Below the pieces are notes generated by a model. The model saw only the letters and a program-made list of their open reading frames with translations. It ran no database searches and was not told where the DNA came from. 64,000 bases of DNA from Cokeromyces recurvatus (taxonomy: Eukaryota; Mucoromycota; Mucoromycetes; Mucorales; Mucoraceae): the NCBI RefSeq assembly GCF_025118155.1, contig NW_026251430.1:62001-126000 (forward strand), given 5' to 3'. Shown one piece after another: positions 13,701 through 24,696 of this stretch (position 1 is the first letter of the stretch; every line of letters begins with the position of its first letter). A program made the translations under genes and the position numbers.

Positions 13701-13943
13701 TAGGCTTTGTAAATTCAATTTTTGTTGTAGGAGGTCGACTTGGATCTAATAACCTATCAAATAATAAAAAGATATTCCGAAACTATGTGAGATGACCTTA
13801 ATTCATTTCGAAATGCAAATGATGTTATACCACTCAATAGCGTCCTCAAGCGTACTATTGACTTTTAAAGCTTGTTTACATAAATCAATATGAAATCCTA
13901 GACCCAAAAGATAGACTAAGGATTCATCATTTATGATTGACAT
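10780..13943 (-). CDS. UBA-UBX protein continuing into an LRR (ZYG11/ZER1- or AMN1-like) protein; frame broken once
   Basis: Fourteen exons were read on the minus strand: 13943-13831, 13753-13648, 13573-13319, 13217-13074, 13008-12817, 12748-12394, 12326-12180, 12126-11975, 11910-11839, 11780-11604, 11535-11302, 11230-11156, 11084-10941, 10886-10780. The N-terminus is a UBA domain (LLGLGF...ALKVN...AIEWLLD). A charged coiled-coil follows, then a UBX domain (FPVEATVKDV... FPRKSFT... FLPNVALNVKL), the fold by which cofactors bind Cdc48/p97. An acidic linker leads to a helical module and then at least seven leucine-rich repeats (LSLRGCDIVTDHG, LDLSNCKVTDKG and others) as in substrate-receptor LRRs. 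In exon 7 the frame is lost at a T5 run (12282-12286): the upstream frame meets TGA at 12274-12276, overlapping the ATG of the downstream frame. Either a sequencing/assembly indel, a real frameshift, or two overlapping genes. If rejoined it would be about 757 aa. Confidence 0.6.
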
Positions 13944-15532
13944 GCTGATTCTTTTATTTTTAAATTTGCAAAAAAAATAAAATAAAATAAAATAAATAAA
14001 ATAAAATTTATGCAACCGAGACATTAACCATTATGGTATTATAACCGTCACAACGAATATTCAGCATAAAACACACACACACACAGTTTAAACCTACAGC
14101 AGTATAGATTAAAACATATCTTATTGAAACTAGGTTGTTTGATTCGTTGTGGGAAGAAGATACTATGCTTATTTATCATATAATAATAAAAGTCACACAA
14201 GATAAAATAATAGGTTAAACAGGATAAAGAGAGTATTTATAAGGTTATCAGATATAATTGAAAGAAATTGATAGGTGGACCACCTCTCTTGAGATCCTCT
14301 TTTAGAACCTAAGCAGTTGGTGTTTACCTCACTTGAAATACACTGCTGCAAAAAGAAATATATTTGTCCCCTCATCTCCTCATTTGGTTAAACATACTTT
14401 CTCTTCAGTATATATTCTTTACAACTTGTTCATCCTATCAATACTCGCATAATACAAACTTAGATTTCTAGATATCCACTACAGATGTTTATCACTGATG
14501 TTCCATATTTTTATGCGTACTATTTTCTTATATCCCTTTAGTATTACAAGCCAAGTTCATTAGGATGATTATAATCGCGATAGTTAACTGGATTTCCTCT
14601 TATGACGTTAATCATCATTATGCTAATACAACATTTGTCCAATCAAGACTTTACTTACATATCCATCCCTAATCCTATTACTGACAACAAATAATCATTT
14701 TTTTTTACGGATGTTTTATATACGATTCTAGTATAATGTCTATTTGACATTTGAATTTCATTAACACTAATATTCTTTAATAGTTCAGATTAAATCATTC
14801 AGCAGTGAGTAATTATATTAAATAGAATGCTTTTATCAATGACTATGCTAACTAAAGAGTTAAAGTATAATGATATTTAAAAATTAGGGGAATTTTTTTT
14901 TTTTACCTTAAATGTCGAAGTTGTACATCTATTATAGAAAATGGATACATCTTTCTTTTTTTTAAAAAGTAGCATATAAAAGACTCCAGCCTCATCGAAT
15001 TACAACAATGAATTTTGCATGATGCAGTGTAACACTGTAGAAAAAAAGAATAAAAAGGATAGTAGTGTTTTTTACTATTATTACTGCTATTAGCTAATCC
15101 TGGTCTTCTTTAAACAAGAAAAATGAATATTGCTAAATAAAATTTTCATGCTCTGAATAGGAAGAATGTAATATTTCCTTTAAAGCAAGAAATAACTGCC
15201 TATTTATCATTAGTATTATTTAAAGAAGAAAAGGTACACACAGGATTGTTTCTATTCATTTTATTGCCATAATGCCATTAATTAGATAATAAGAATAAAA
15301 TGTATTCTTGGATTTACTGAGTAAAAATGGTGGTACAACGGAAGTTGAGACAGCTGTAACTGAGTTATAAACAAGTTCCATCATTGGCTCTTATTGAAAG
15401 ACTAAAATTTGTAAAACAATAAATAAGGTTGACGCGTTTTAATTTTTTTTTTTCATTTTTTATTGTTATCATTTTTATTTGGTTCAAATTTTCTTCTTTT
15501 ATTAATTATTCAATTGAGCCACTCTGATTAAA
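13944..15532. promoter_or_regulatory. Divergent intergenic region, UBX-LRR / HMG-CoA synthase
   Basis: About 1.6 kb without a convincing gene. It contains an (AAAAT)n tract at about 13975-14005, a CACACACA run near 14070 and AT-rich unique sequence. The last 150 nt before the HMG-CoA synthase ATG are T-rich. No clear sterol element or CCAAT box was found. Confidence 0.45.
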
Positions 15533-17149
15533 ATGACTGTACCTAACTATAGTAATTATCCTGCAAATGTCGGTATCTTGGCTATGGAAATGTATTTCCC
15601 TAAGAGAGTAAGTAATAAGAATACTACTTATAGTGCATTATAATAATTCTTTTTTTTTAATTTAATTTTAAAAAAAAAAAGTGCGTTATTCAATCAGAAA
15701 TGGAAAGCTTTGATGGTGTAAGTGCCGGTAAATATACTATTGGTCTTGGTCAAGAAAAGATGGCTTTCATTGATGATCGTGAAGATGTTCAATCTATTTG
15801 TTTGACAGGTAAATATACAAGTAAAAAGGGAATAAATCATGACAAGTTTTTTTTTCTAATTATCAATGATGATATTTAGCTGTTCAGAACTTGATGGAAA
15901 AGTATAACATTTCCTATAATGATATTGGTCGTCTCGAAGTTGGTACTGAAACTATTATTGATAAGTCCAAGGCTGTTAAAACATGTTTGATGACTTTGTT
16001 CTCCGAACATGGCAATACCGAAATTGAGGGCATTGATACTACTAATGCTTGTTATGGTGGTTTCGCTGCTTTCTCTAATGCTATCAATTGGATTGAATCT
16101 TCCTCTTGGGATGGTCGTTATGCAATTGTTGTTGCTGGTGATCTTGCCCTTTATGCCTCTGGCCCTGCTCGTCCTACTTCGGGTGCTGGTTGTGTTGCCA
16201 TGTTGATTGGTAAGGATGCCCCTATTGTTGTTGAACGTGGTCTTCGCTCTACACACATGGAACATGCTTATGACTTTTATAAGCCCGATATGCATTCTGA
16301 ATATCCCATTGTTGATGGTAAATTCTCAAATATCTGTTACCTTCGTGCTTTCGACTCTTGTTATCGTCGTTACATGGCTCGTTTAGGTAAACTTGAAAGT
16401 AAGGATAAGCCTAGCATGGATGATGTTGACTATGTTGTTTGTCATTCTCCTTATGCCAAGTTGGTGAACAAATCTTTTGCTCGTGCTGTAAGTTTAATTT
16501 TTTTTTCTATATATATATACATTATCTATATATATTTTCAAAGGGAGACGATCATTTTATTGTTTCATGTTATTAACTATTTTGTCTTTTATAAATCTAG
16601 TCATACAATGATTTCCTTTTAGACACTGACAACGAGAAATATGCTGCCCTTAAGCTTTTCGAAAAGATGTCTTATGCTGATTCTCTTGAAAGTAAGGATT
16701 TGGAAAAGACTTTGATGGCTATGACTAAGGCTAGTTATGCTCAAAAGGTGGGTCCTGCTGCTTATGCTCCTAAGCAAATTGGTAATATGTATACTGCTGC
16801 TGTCTGGGCTGGTTTAGCTTCTCTTATCTCTGAGGTCGAGTCTGAAACACTTCAAAATAAGCGTATTCTACTCTACTCTTATGGCTCTGGTTTAGCTGCC
16901 TCTATGACTTCTTTCCGTGTTTGTGGCTCTACTGATGAAATGAAGAAGAAATTGAATCTTCGTGAGCGTCTTGAAGCTCGTACTCATGCTAAGCCTGAAG
17001 AATTTGCTGCTGCTATGAAGCTTCGTGAAAACACCCACAATGCCTGTAACTTCAATCCCAGTGGCAGTCTTGATAACATTGCTTCTGGTACTTACTATGT
17101 TGAGAAAATTGATGATAAATGGAGACGCTTCTATCAGCGTAAGGATTAA
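15533..17149 (+). CDS. ERG13: Hydroxymethylglutaryl-CoA synthase
   Basis: Four exons (15533-15607, 15682-15808, 15880-16487, 16601-17149) give about 452 aa, the usual length for cytosolic HMG-CoA synthase. It condenses acetyl-CoA with acetoacetyl-CoA to HMG-CoA, the second step of the mevalonate/sterol pathway. The catalytic cysteine is in TTNACYGG, the active-site histidine in [10 protein letters not shown], and other family blocks are SVSAG-like [12 protein letters not shown] and [18 protein letters not shown]. The C-terminus is WRRFYQRKD. The third intron ends at the TAG at 16600, not at the later TTTTAG, because only the former keeps [17 protein letters not shown] in frame. There is no targeting sequence, so it should be cytosolic. 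It is a classic SREBP target, and an SREBP gene lies about 9 kb away. Confidence 0.97.
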
Positions 17150-17628
17150 GTAGTTTAGGGGGAGGGGAAAGGATTTTAATTTTATATTACATGACTCCTT
17201 TTTTTTTTTGTATCTTTTTACACATTTATATTTTACTTACTTGTCCATTTTATATAACAATTCAACATAATAACATACTTTATATCATTTCCTTTACAAA
17301 ACTTTATATTTTAAAGGTAAAAATAAATCATAATATTGTTTTTTTTTCTTTAGTTTGCCTTTATTTATAATCTAGTTTAGCTTTAATTTTTGCCCCAATA
17401 AATTTGTGATACATTCATTATTCCCGATGTTAAAATAAATATTTAAAAGTGCAGTCGATAATAAAAACAATCTTCTTCATCTGAAATTAGCTTATAATCA
17501 GTTTGATTATTTATTGATCTTTTTGACATTTCAAATGAAAATAAAGTTTGCTTTTATAATTATTTGCTTCCACCATTTTTTTTTAGATGAAAAAATTAAT
17601 TTGAATAATTTTAATAATACGATTTAAG

Positions 17629-17672
<44 letters not shown>

Positions 17673-18369
17673 CCAATGAGCACATAGCATTTATATATGC
17701 TGTTTTGGCCTGGTCAGACCGCTATGAAAAAAAAAAAAAAAGAAAGAAAGAAAGAAAAAAACCCTTTTGGGATAAAAGGGAAAATGTTGAAGTATATACA
17801 TAAGTGATAATAATTAACTATTAGAAAATCGTTGTTGTATTGAAAGAAGGAGTACAATTCACGACCTTTAATAAGAAGGTGCTTATAATCCAGTGTTACT
17901 ATTGAACAGTACACAGCATACCTAATAACGGCTTATCTGCTGGAGATCCAAGAGGAATTGGAAGGGCAATGATGGCCATAATAGAATATTAATTAAAGAA
18001 AAAAAAAACTAGACCATCAAAATGTATGTATTTTGAACTCTATACAACTTGATAATGAGCCAGCAATAATGCCCTTTTTTTTTTTTCTCCTCACTCTTTT
18101 GGGACAATGAGCCTTAAAGTATAACATTTGATAAACTGGAAGGAATACAATTCAAGTTAGTAGCCCCCAAATAAAAAAATTGATTTCATTTGTAACCTTG
18201 CCTTACCTTACCTTGCTAATACTAATACTGATAATAATAAAGAAACCGTCCAAATAGTGTCAATTTTGAAATGTAAGACTACTACAAGTCAATTAGTGAA
18301 TCAATAAAGAGGATTACGAGTAAGAGACTTCAGATATTAAACTGGCTCATATTTCTTGCTCTCATATAA

Positions 18370-18711
18370 ACTATTCGAGCATGTGATGATGACATTGATA
18401 GATGGTTGCTTGAAAAAAGGGTTGAATAATAGAAACTACATAAGGAGTATGCATATCACTTGAAAATTGAGTTGATAATAAATTATTAAAAGTGATCCAC
18501 TGTAAAAGTTTTGATCATGCTTATAAGAACAGTAAATGGTAGTCGGATTGTTGTAGTTAACAGGTACAAAAGTATTAAATGAGTAAGGCTTACTGACAGT
18601 TTCCTCATTGTCTCGTGCAATATATCGCGGGATAATTTGTTTACAAGTGAGAAGACATCTTTTTTTTTGGCAAAGTTGATTTATGACAGCTTCAACTGTT
18701 ATGGCTACCAT
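18370..18711 (-). pseudogene. Unidentified coding remnant
   Basis: A 91-codon minus-strand ORF (start 18711, MVAITVEAVINQLCQ) reads like real protein up to about 18490 (FVPVNYNNPTTIYCSYKHD). The coding-looking signal then continues in another frame (DMHTPYVVSIIQPFFQ) to a stop near 18379. This suggests a frameshifted fragment of an older gene. No family recognised. It could also be chance in AT-rich DNA. Confidence 0.25.
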
Positions 18712-19555
18712 TTCACAAATAAAGACAGTATTTTAAATGCAAAAGATAAGGAAAGAGAAAATAGAAAAGACAAGTATGTGAAAACTCTGTATAGTTTATT
18801 AAGAAAAAAAATGATATGGAAAAATGACAAGGGTTATTTATATGTTTTCGCAAGGTAAGTGGTATGAATAAGTAAATACTGGTATAATAAAGCATTATAC
18901 ATCAATATTGTTTCCGAATAATCCTGCTTATGTTAATATTAATTCACAGTGAATATTCCAGCTACTTCATTTCTAAATATAAAGAAAATGGAACAAGACG
19001 TGCTCTTAGTGACAAGTTCAATTTTTTTTATACATTAAACGGGAAAAAAAGGGAATATGTAAATATAAAAGAAATATAAGTTTTCTAATAAGTACTTAAT
19101 ATCTTTAATATATTGTACTCATCTTTGTTAATTTAAAATAATAATAATTTGATTGTAAAGGAAGAAAAATAATCATGATAGTTTCTCTGATAAGATATTA
19201 GTCAATAGTTTAGATAATCACCACTACACCACATCTTATATTTCCTGTATTTTTTAAGTCAATTACTTGTTTTTATACTTCTTAAAGTCAATTTAAAGCA
19301 AAAAGATATTTTATTATACAAACAATAGTTAAAGAAGGCACAAGATTATTAAAAGACGCGTAAGAAAAGATATATTTATTTATTTTATTTTCATTTTTAT
19401 TTCATATATAAAAAAAGTGAATCCCCAATTCGTCAACAGTAATAATTACTGCAGTCCAAAGGTGGCCGCGTGGAGGCTAGGATTCGTTGCACCTTCTTTG
19501 TTCTTGTATTTTTTATTTTTACTAGGAGGTTAGAAAAACCATAGCGATCACAATA

Positions 19556-19918
19556 TGTAACGCCCTCTGAATCAACAAGATACCCTACAATGTCCTCCTA
19601 ATTCAAGGAGGGCAAGATAGGGTGTCTTCCTCATCAAGAGCCCGGTACATAAGTGGTAACCATGAGAAAAAGAATTTCCTCCTAGGGCAGGGAAGAAGAA
19701 GAAGAATAAAATATTATTATTTAATGACTTACCTATGGAAGAAATAGTAATAATAAAGAAGATAAAGAAGAAGAAAAAAAGGGAAAAAATAATAACTTTG
19801 AATATCTACTTTTTTATAAGAATAAGGAGGTCGTTGTTGTAAATTACAGTCACAATCATATGAAATCGATAAGAATATGTGTTACCCCACATTTAATAAA
19901 CACATACACACAGTTACA
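19556..19918. mobile_element. Possible solo LTR
   Basis: Begins TGTAAC and ends GTTACA, a 6-bp inverted terminal pair of the form seen at LTR ends, about 363 nt apart. The block is slightly GC-richer than its surroundings. The flanking 5-mers (CAATA, TTATT) do not match, so no target-site duplication supports it. No internal retroelement coding lies next to it. Confidence 0.25.
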
Positions 19919-20358
19919 TTATTTAATTTTCTTCCTTTCTTATAAAAAGTAACAATGTGTAAAATAGTAAAATGTTGTCAATTTTATATCTTCTTTACGA
20001 CTATATGAAATGTATTTACACTAAAGAAAAGAAAAGTAAATAAAATAAATGTCTTTTGTTTTCACTTTTTTGTTTATATTCTCATCAACTTTCTTTTTCC
20101 TATTTAGGCAACTAATATGCATCTCATTTGTACAATATACTACCATTTCCTAATAAGGGTACTTGATAAGTCTAGTCTCCCTTTTGTTGCGCTTAAAATT
20201 ATTCTTTTGCTCATATATATCGTTTGCCAAAATGAGATTATAAAGATTAACGATTTTAGTTTCCTTGATGTAGGCTATGAAAACCAGTTAAAGTATCTTT
20301 GACTTGCATTCACAGTAATCTTTCCTCCCTTTTTAAATACAAAGATATGTTATAGATA

Positions 20359-20579
20359 ATGAATTCTTTGATCCGCTTGTTTAACCAGTTCATGACATCA
20401 AGTCTTGAAAAAGCCCGTCAATTAGGCAAACAAATAATGTGGTGTAGTTAGGTGTTTGGGAACATAATCCTTCAGCTATTAACTTTTATACACGCCAAGG
20501 TTTCTATAAAGTGGGAAGCCATACATTCAAATTAGGTTCCCAAGAAGATACAGATCATATCATGATCAAGAAACTTTAG
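20359..20579 (+). pseudogene. Broken GNAT-family acetyltransferase fragment
   Basis: Two frames together read as the C-terminal half of a GNAT N-acetyltransferase. The first ends in SLEKARQLGKQIMW and meets TAG at 20449-20451. The second starts LGVWEHNPSAINFYTRQGF and ends HIMIKKL, stop at 20577-20579. The motif order (EKAR..G...MWLGVWE.N..AI.FY...GF) is characteristic of the acetyl-CoA binding half. Five extra bases (20443-20447) separate the two frames, too few for an intron. The N-terminal half is not found upstream. I read it as a decayed copy. Confidence 0.6.
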
Positions 20580-20913
20580 ATTTGCTGTAATATAATTATT
20601 ATTATTTTTTGGAACTAAATAAATCTTAAATTTTTAACGTACATTAAAATGAATTGGTTCTATTCCAGTGATTACAATGGCTGTAAAGTACTCTTATAAA
20701 GACTAAAAGGGAGATAAGAAGAATGATATATAACATGTTACTATATACCAAATGTAAAGGAGGAAATATATTTTTATAACAAACAAAGATTTCTTTCATT
20801 TTTTTTTTCAAAGCTCTACTGTTGCTACTTTTTAGCTCAGGAAAAGTACAAATATCTCTTTTTGTAACGAAGATATCAATTAGAATAATTAGCTCTGATA
20901 ATGCTTAGTTTTC

Positions 20914-20953
<40 letters not shown>

Positions 20954-21697
20954 TTACTTCTTTCAATATTAACAATTACTATTATTATTATAATTAGGCT
21001 ATATTGAAACATCAAATGATATACTTAGTTATATCGCTTGGGTTATAGTATATATAACCCTTTTTATGGTATTTGTTATAGAACAAGCTCTGGATATAAG
21101 CATATGTAATATTATAAAAGACGAATTACATAATACAGTATAAACTATAAGCCTGAACATATAATAAAATATATCATACAGTACTGTAATAGAGCATCTT
21201 GTAAATAACATAAAACTTACTGATATCCAATCAGCTAGACGTATCAGCTAAATAGAACAATGTATCAGGTCTAAATAGTTATTTTTATAACCTTGATAAA
21301 AGACTCAGGTCATGTTTGATCCACTAAGATAAAAATGTAAAAGACATCAGGAAACTATACTCAGATCATCGCATAGTTATAACACTCAATAGATAATCCA
21401 TATATAATATAATATAATATATATATATATATATATATATAATAAAGCTTGATCTTACTAAAATGATTTTAAAGCAGAGATAAAGATATGTTTATTCAAT
21501 TTATGCCTTAAAATAATAAATATTGTAATACGATCATAATTTTTTATTAAATAAAATCAATATTTTAAAAAACAAGGACAAACAATTCCAAAATCAATGA
21601 TAAAAAAATTAATCCGTAAATTTGATTGGTCCATATGATCGGAGTTTTAACGAAAAATACTGTTTATAATTGATTTTCATGTCAAAAAAATCAACAA
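20580..21697. other. Intergenic AT-rich region
   Basis: Contains an A run at about 20916-20951 and a (TA)n tract at about 21417-21440. No coding or structured RNA gene recognised before the tRNA. Confidence 0.5.
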
Positions 21698-21771
21698 GCT
21701 CGTTTAGCTCAGTTGGTTAGAGCGTGGTGCTAATAACGCCAAGGTCACAGGTTCGACCCCTGTAATGAGCA
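21698..21771 (+). tRNA. tRNA-Ile (anticodon AAU), no intron
   Basis: A 74-nt cloverleaf. Acceptor arm GCTCGTT pairs with AATGAGC, followed by discriminator A. D-arm TAGCTCAGTTGGTTAGAGC is the A-box region, the anticodon loop CTAATAA carries AAT, and the T-arm has GGTTCGACC (B box). A T-rich Pol III terminator follows within about 10 nt (from 21775). Confidence 0.97.
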
Positions 21772-22021
21772 ATTATTTTTTCTTTTTATTTTTTTTGGAT
21801 TATGTATTGTTTATAGTTTATCTCATTTGTAAACGTATACCAACAAAAGAATATTTATTTGTTCGTTATAACTTTGTTTCTCTTCTCTCTATCATTTAAA
21901 AGATTTATCTTCTTTTTCGTTTTTTTTAAAAAAAAATAAATAAATATGTATATATTCAATACCATTTTTTAACATAAAAAGAGAAAGATCAATCGAGTTA
22001 GATACTAATATACAATGACTA

Positions 22022-22063
<42 letters not shown>

Positions 22064-22314
22064 TAAGTTTATCAAATCCTCACTAAATGATAAAATTTAT
22101 CAAACAAATGTTTTCCTAAATTTTGGTTTTTACTTTTATACTCAAATATTAAAAATGCATACTATTAATATGTATTTAGGTAACTCTTGTCTTAAAAAGG
22201 ATAATTCAAAGTTTTATTGAATTTATACAAAAAAACAAATTGTTGAAAATATATAAAAATGTATATACATGTGTGTATTATAAATGTATATGAATTATTT
22301 AACATGCATCTAAT

Positions 22315-22354
<40 letters not shown>
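21772..22354. other. Intergenic region with two long homopolymers
   Basis: About 580 nt between tRNA-Ile and the 3' end of the ornithine carbamoyltransferase gene. An A run lies at about 22023-22061 and a T run at 22319-22356 reaches the OTC stop codon. No gene seen. Confidence 0.6.
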
Positions 22355-22359
<5 letters not shown>

Positions 22360-23627
22360 TTTCCCCTCTAACTAATAATGCATCGATAACAGAAAGAATA
22401 GTCCACTTTCTGTTCTCAGCTTCAGGGAATACTAAAGAACGTTCAGAGTAAAAAACTTCATCATCCACTTCTTCTGGTTTACGAGGGAGACAGTGCATAA
22501 AGATCCAATCAGGTTTAGCACAACCATTTTGTGCTAACGCATTAGTGACCTGATATCCTTTAAAATCCAAAAGTCGTTTTTTCTTTTCTTCTTCTTGACC
22601 CATACTAACCCTAATATAATTAAATTAAAATCAATTAAACAGAGCTATTCATAAGGGGAGGAATGGGGTGTAAAATAAAGCGAATAGCTTACCAAGTATC
22701 GGTAATGATAATATCACAATCTTTCACAGCTTCTTCAGGGCTAGTGGTAAAGAATACTGTAGTGCCTGTCTTTTCAGCATCAGCTTTTGCAATATCAATC
22801 ACATCTTGATCACAAACATAACCAGATGGGCAAGCAGCCGAAACACTAATACCACACTTGGGAAAAGCGACAAGAATTTCTTGAAGAATATTATTAGCAT
22901 CACCGACCCATGCAACCTTTAAACCTTTTAATGTTTCTCTAGGATGTTGAGTATGTGCACTATAGACATTAGCAGGAGCATTATTTTTCTTATGATGATA
23001 ATATTCATGTATCGTCATTAAATCAGCCAGAATCTGTGTGGGATGGTATTTATCAGATAAAGCATTAATCACTGGCACAGATGATTCTTTCGCAAGAGTC
23101 TAAATAAATGAAATAGTTTATTAGATAACCTTTTTTTTTTAAAAAAATGAAATAAAAATAAAATAAAATACATACCTCTATTTCATGATGGCCACCAACA
23201 CGAGCCATAATACCATCTACCATAGAGCTAACAACATGTGCAGTGTCATAGAATGACTCATTAACTCCAAGTTGAATATCCTGTGAACCCAAAAACATAG
23301 CATGTCCACCTTATAGATATTGTTATTATTATTAGATAACTCATACTTTCCTTATGTAACATTTATATATATATGCATATATAATTTACCTAAATAACTA
23401 ACAGCGGTCTCAGTGGCAACACGAGTACGAGTAGATCTCTTTGAAAACATAAGTGCTACTGACTTGCCAGCTAAAGGTTGTTCTTGTCTAGGCTTTGGAT
23501 GATTATATTTAGATTCAACTTTAAATTGAACAGCTCGGTAAACTAAATCAAGAAGTTGCTCAGCAGTATAATCTGCGGTAGTAATAAAATGTTTAGGTTG
23601 TTTAGGTGTAAATGTAATTGCAGTCAT
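22355..23627 (-). CDS. ARG3: Ornithine carbamoyltransferase
   Basis: Four exons (23627-23390, 23309-23176, 23099-22693, 22610-22355) give about 344 aa. It makes citrulline from carbamoyl phosphate and ornithine in arginine synthesis. The carbamoyl-phosphate motif SKRSTRTR, the HPTQILADL block, the ornithine-side VGDANNI and DTWVSMG, and the catalytic-cysteine motif [15 protein letters not shown] are all present. The N-terminus ([14 protein letters not shown]) shows no strong mitochondrial presequence, so location is unclear. In the coding strand the TAA stop runs directly into about 36 A residues. Confidence 0.97.
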
Positions 23628-24696
23628 TCTATTCTAATAATAAGATATATATGTATATGTATTAAAAGCAAAAAAAAAATAGAGAAGAAATCAAATCAAA
23701 TCGTAATTTTTTATATGTATTCTTTTATTTTATTTTATTTATTTATTTTTCGGAGTGATAAAATATTAATTCTAGTTTCTGTCTTTAGCAATAAATTTTT
23801 ACCCCAGATTCAGAGAAATCATGAGTCATAGTACGAAATATTCACACTGAGTCACATTAATCGTATACTAGAGCTTTATATATTTATATTTTTTTTTTTA
23901 AAAAAAGAAGAGTGAATTATGTATAATGCATGATCTAGAACTTTTGCTAATGTATATCAGCAATTTTAAAGTAACAGGATAATTATAAATAAATAAATGA
24001 AAAAAGCAAACAGACATAGTGTCTGGTAATTATAACGTTTATAATATATAAGATAACTTTATTATTATTGGATTATTTTGAAAAAAAAAAGCATTAGTGC
24101 TTATTTTATTTTATCTGGTGTAAAAGAATACAATTCATTCAATTTTCTTTTTTCTTTTCCTGTTAAAAAAAAAAAACCAGGGAAATATCAAAATATGCTC
24201 TATTAAATTAATAAGTGTATATCTTAAAATTGCATAAATTAAAATTGTTTATTTATTTCCGTCTATTTGAAATAGATGATTACAAGAATGTATTATGTAA
24301 GTTTATCCCTTTAAAAAAAAGAATATATGTTATAGTAGTAGAAGTATTTTGATTTGTTGCTGATTTAGTCAGAAATACGTAATAATATAATAAGGTTCAC
24401 TGCTATTATTACCACTACCACCACTACTACCACTACTACTACTATTTTCTTTTTTTCACGTAATAACTTAAAGTAAAAAGAACAAAATAATAATAAAACC
24501 CTTGCCACTAAAAAAAAAACTACTACTATGATTATACTTTATCATTTCATGTACATAAAGAAAAAAAGCCTCGTTTGTGATGACATAATTTCTTATTTAT
24601 TTATTTATTTATCATGTTCTATTTCAATTTCTTTTTTCTTTCCATTATATAATACTTGTAAAAAAAAAAAAAAAAAAAAGAACAAATTATTACACA
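23628..24696. promoter_or_regulatory. Divergent intergenic region, OTC / aldo-keto reductase
   Basis: About 1.07 kb between two divergent starts. Contains TTTTATTTA simple sequence near 23725-23750, an ACC/ACT triplet patch at about 24405-24445 and an A run just before the reductase ATG. A GCN4-like TGASTCA appears at about 23850 (tgagtca), plausible for an arginine gene but common by chance. Confidence 0.35.

Larger units (their letters stand above)
17150..20358. other. Gene-poor, decayed region
   Basis: Roughly 3.2 kb without an intact gene. It contains an A run at about 17632-17670, a possible structured RNA (17671-17730, -), coding scraps on the minus strand (17890-17979 and 18370-18711), a GC-richer block at 19450-19700 with a hairpin, a possible solo LTR (19556-19918), and AT-rich filler. 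The ORFs here have no recognisable domains. Confidence 0.5.

Noticed and set aside
15876..16295. 139-codon minus-strand ORF
   Set aside because: Antisense shadow of HMG-CoA synthase exon 3.
17714..17979. Minus-strand ORFs starting MAIIALPIPLGSPADKPLL and MYCSIVTLDYKHLL
   Set aside because: The first looks coding for 20-25 codons, but no splice joins it to the second with a reasonable intron; too little to call a gene.
19456..19492. tRNA-like A and B box motifs
   Set aside because: The two boxes are too close and no cloverleaf forms; kept only as a general RNA candidate.
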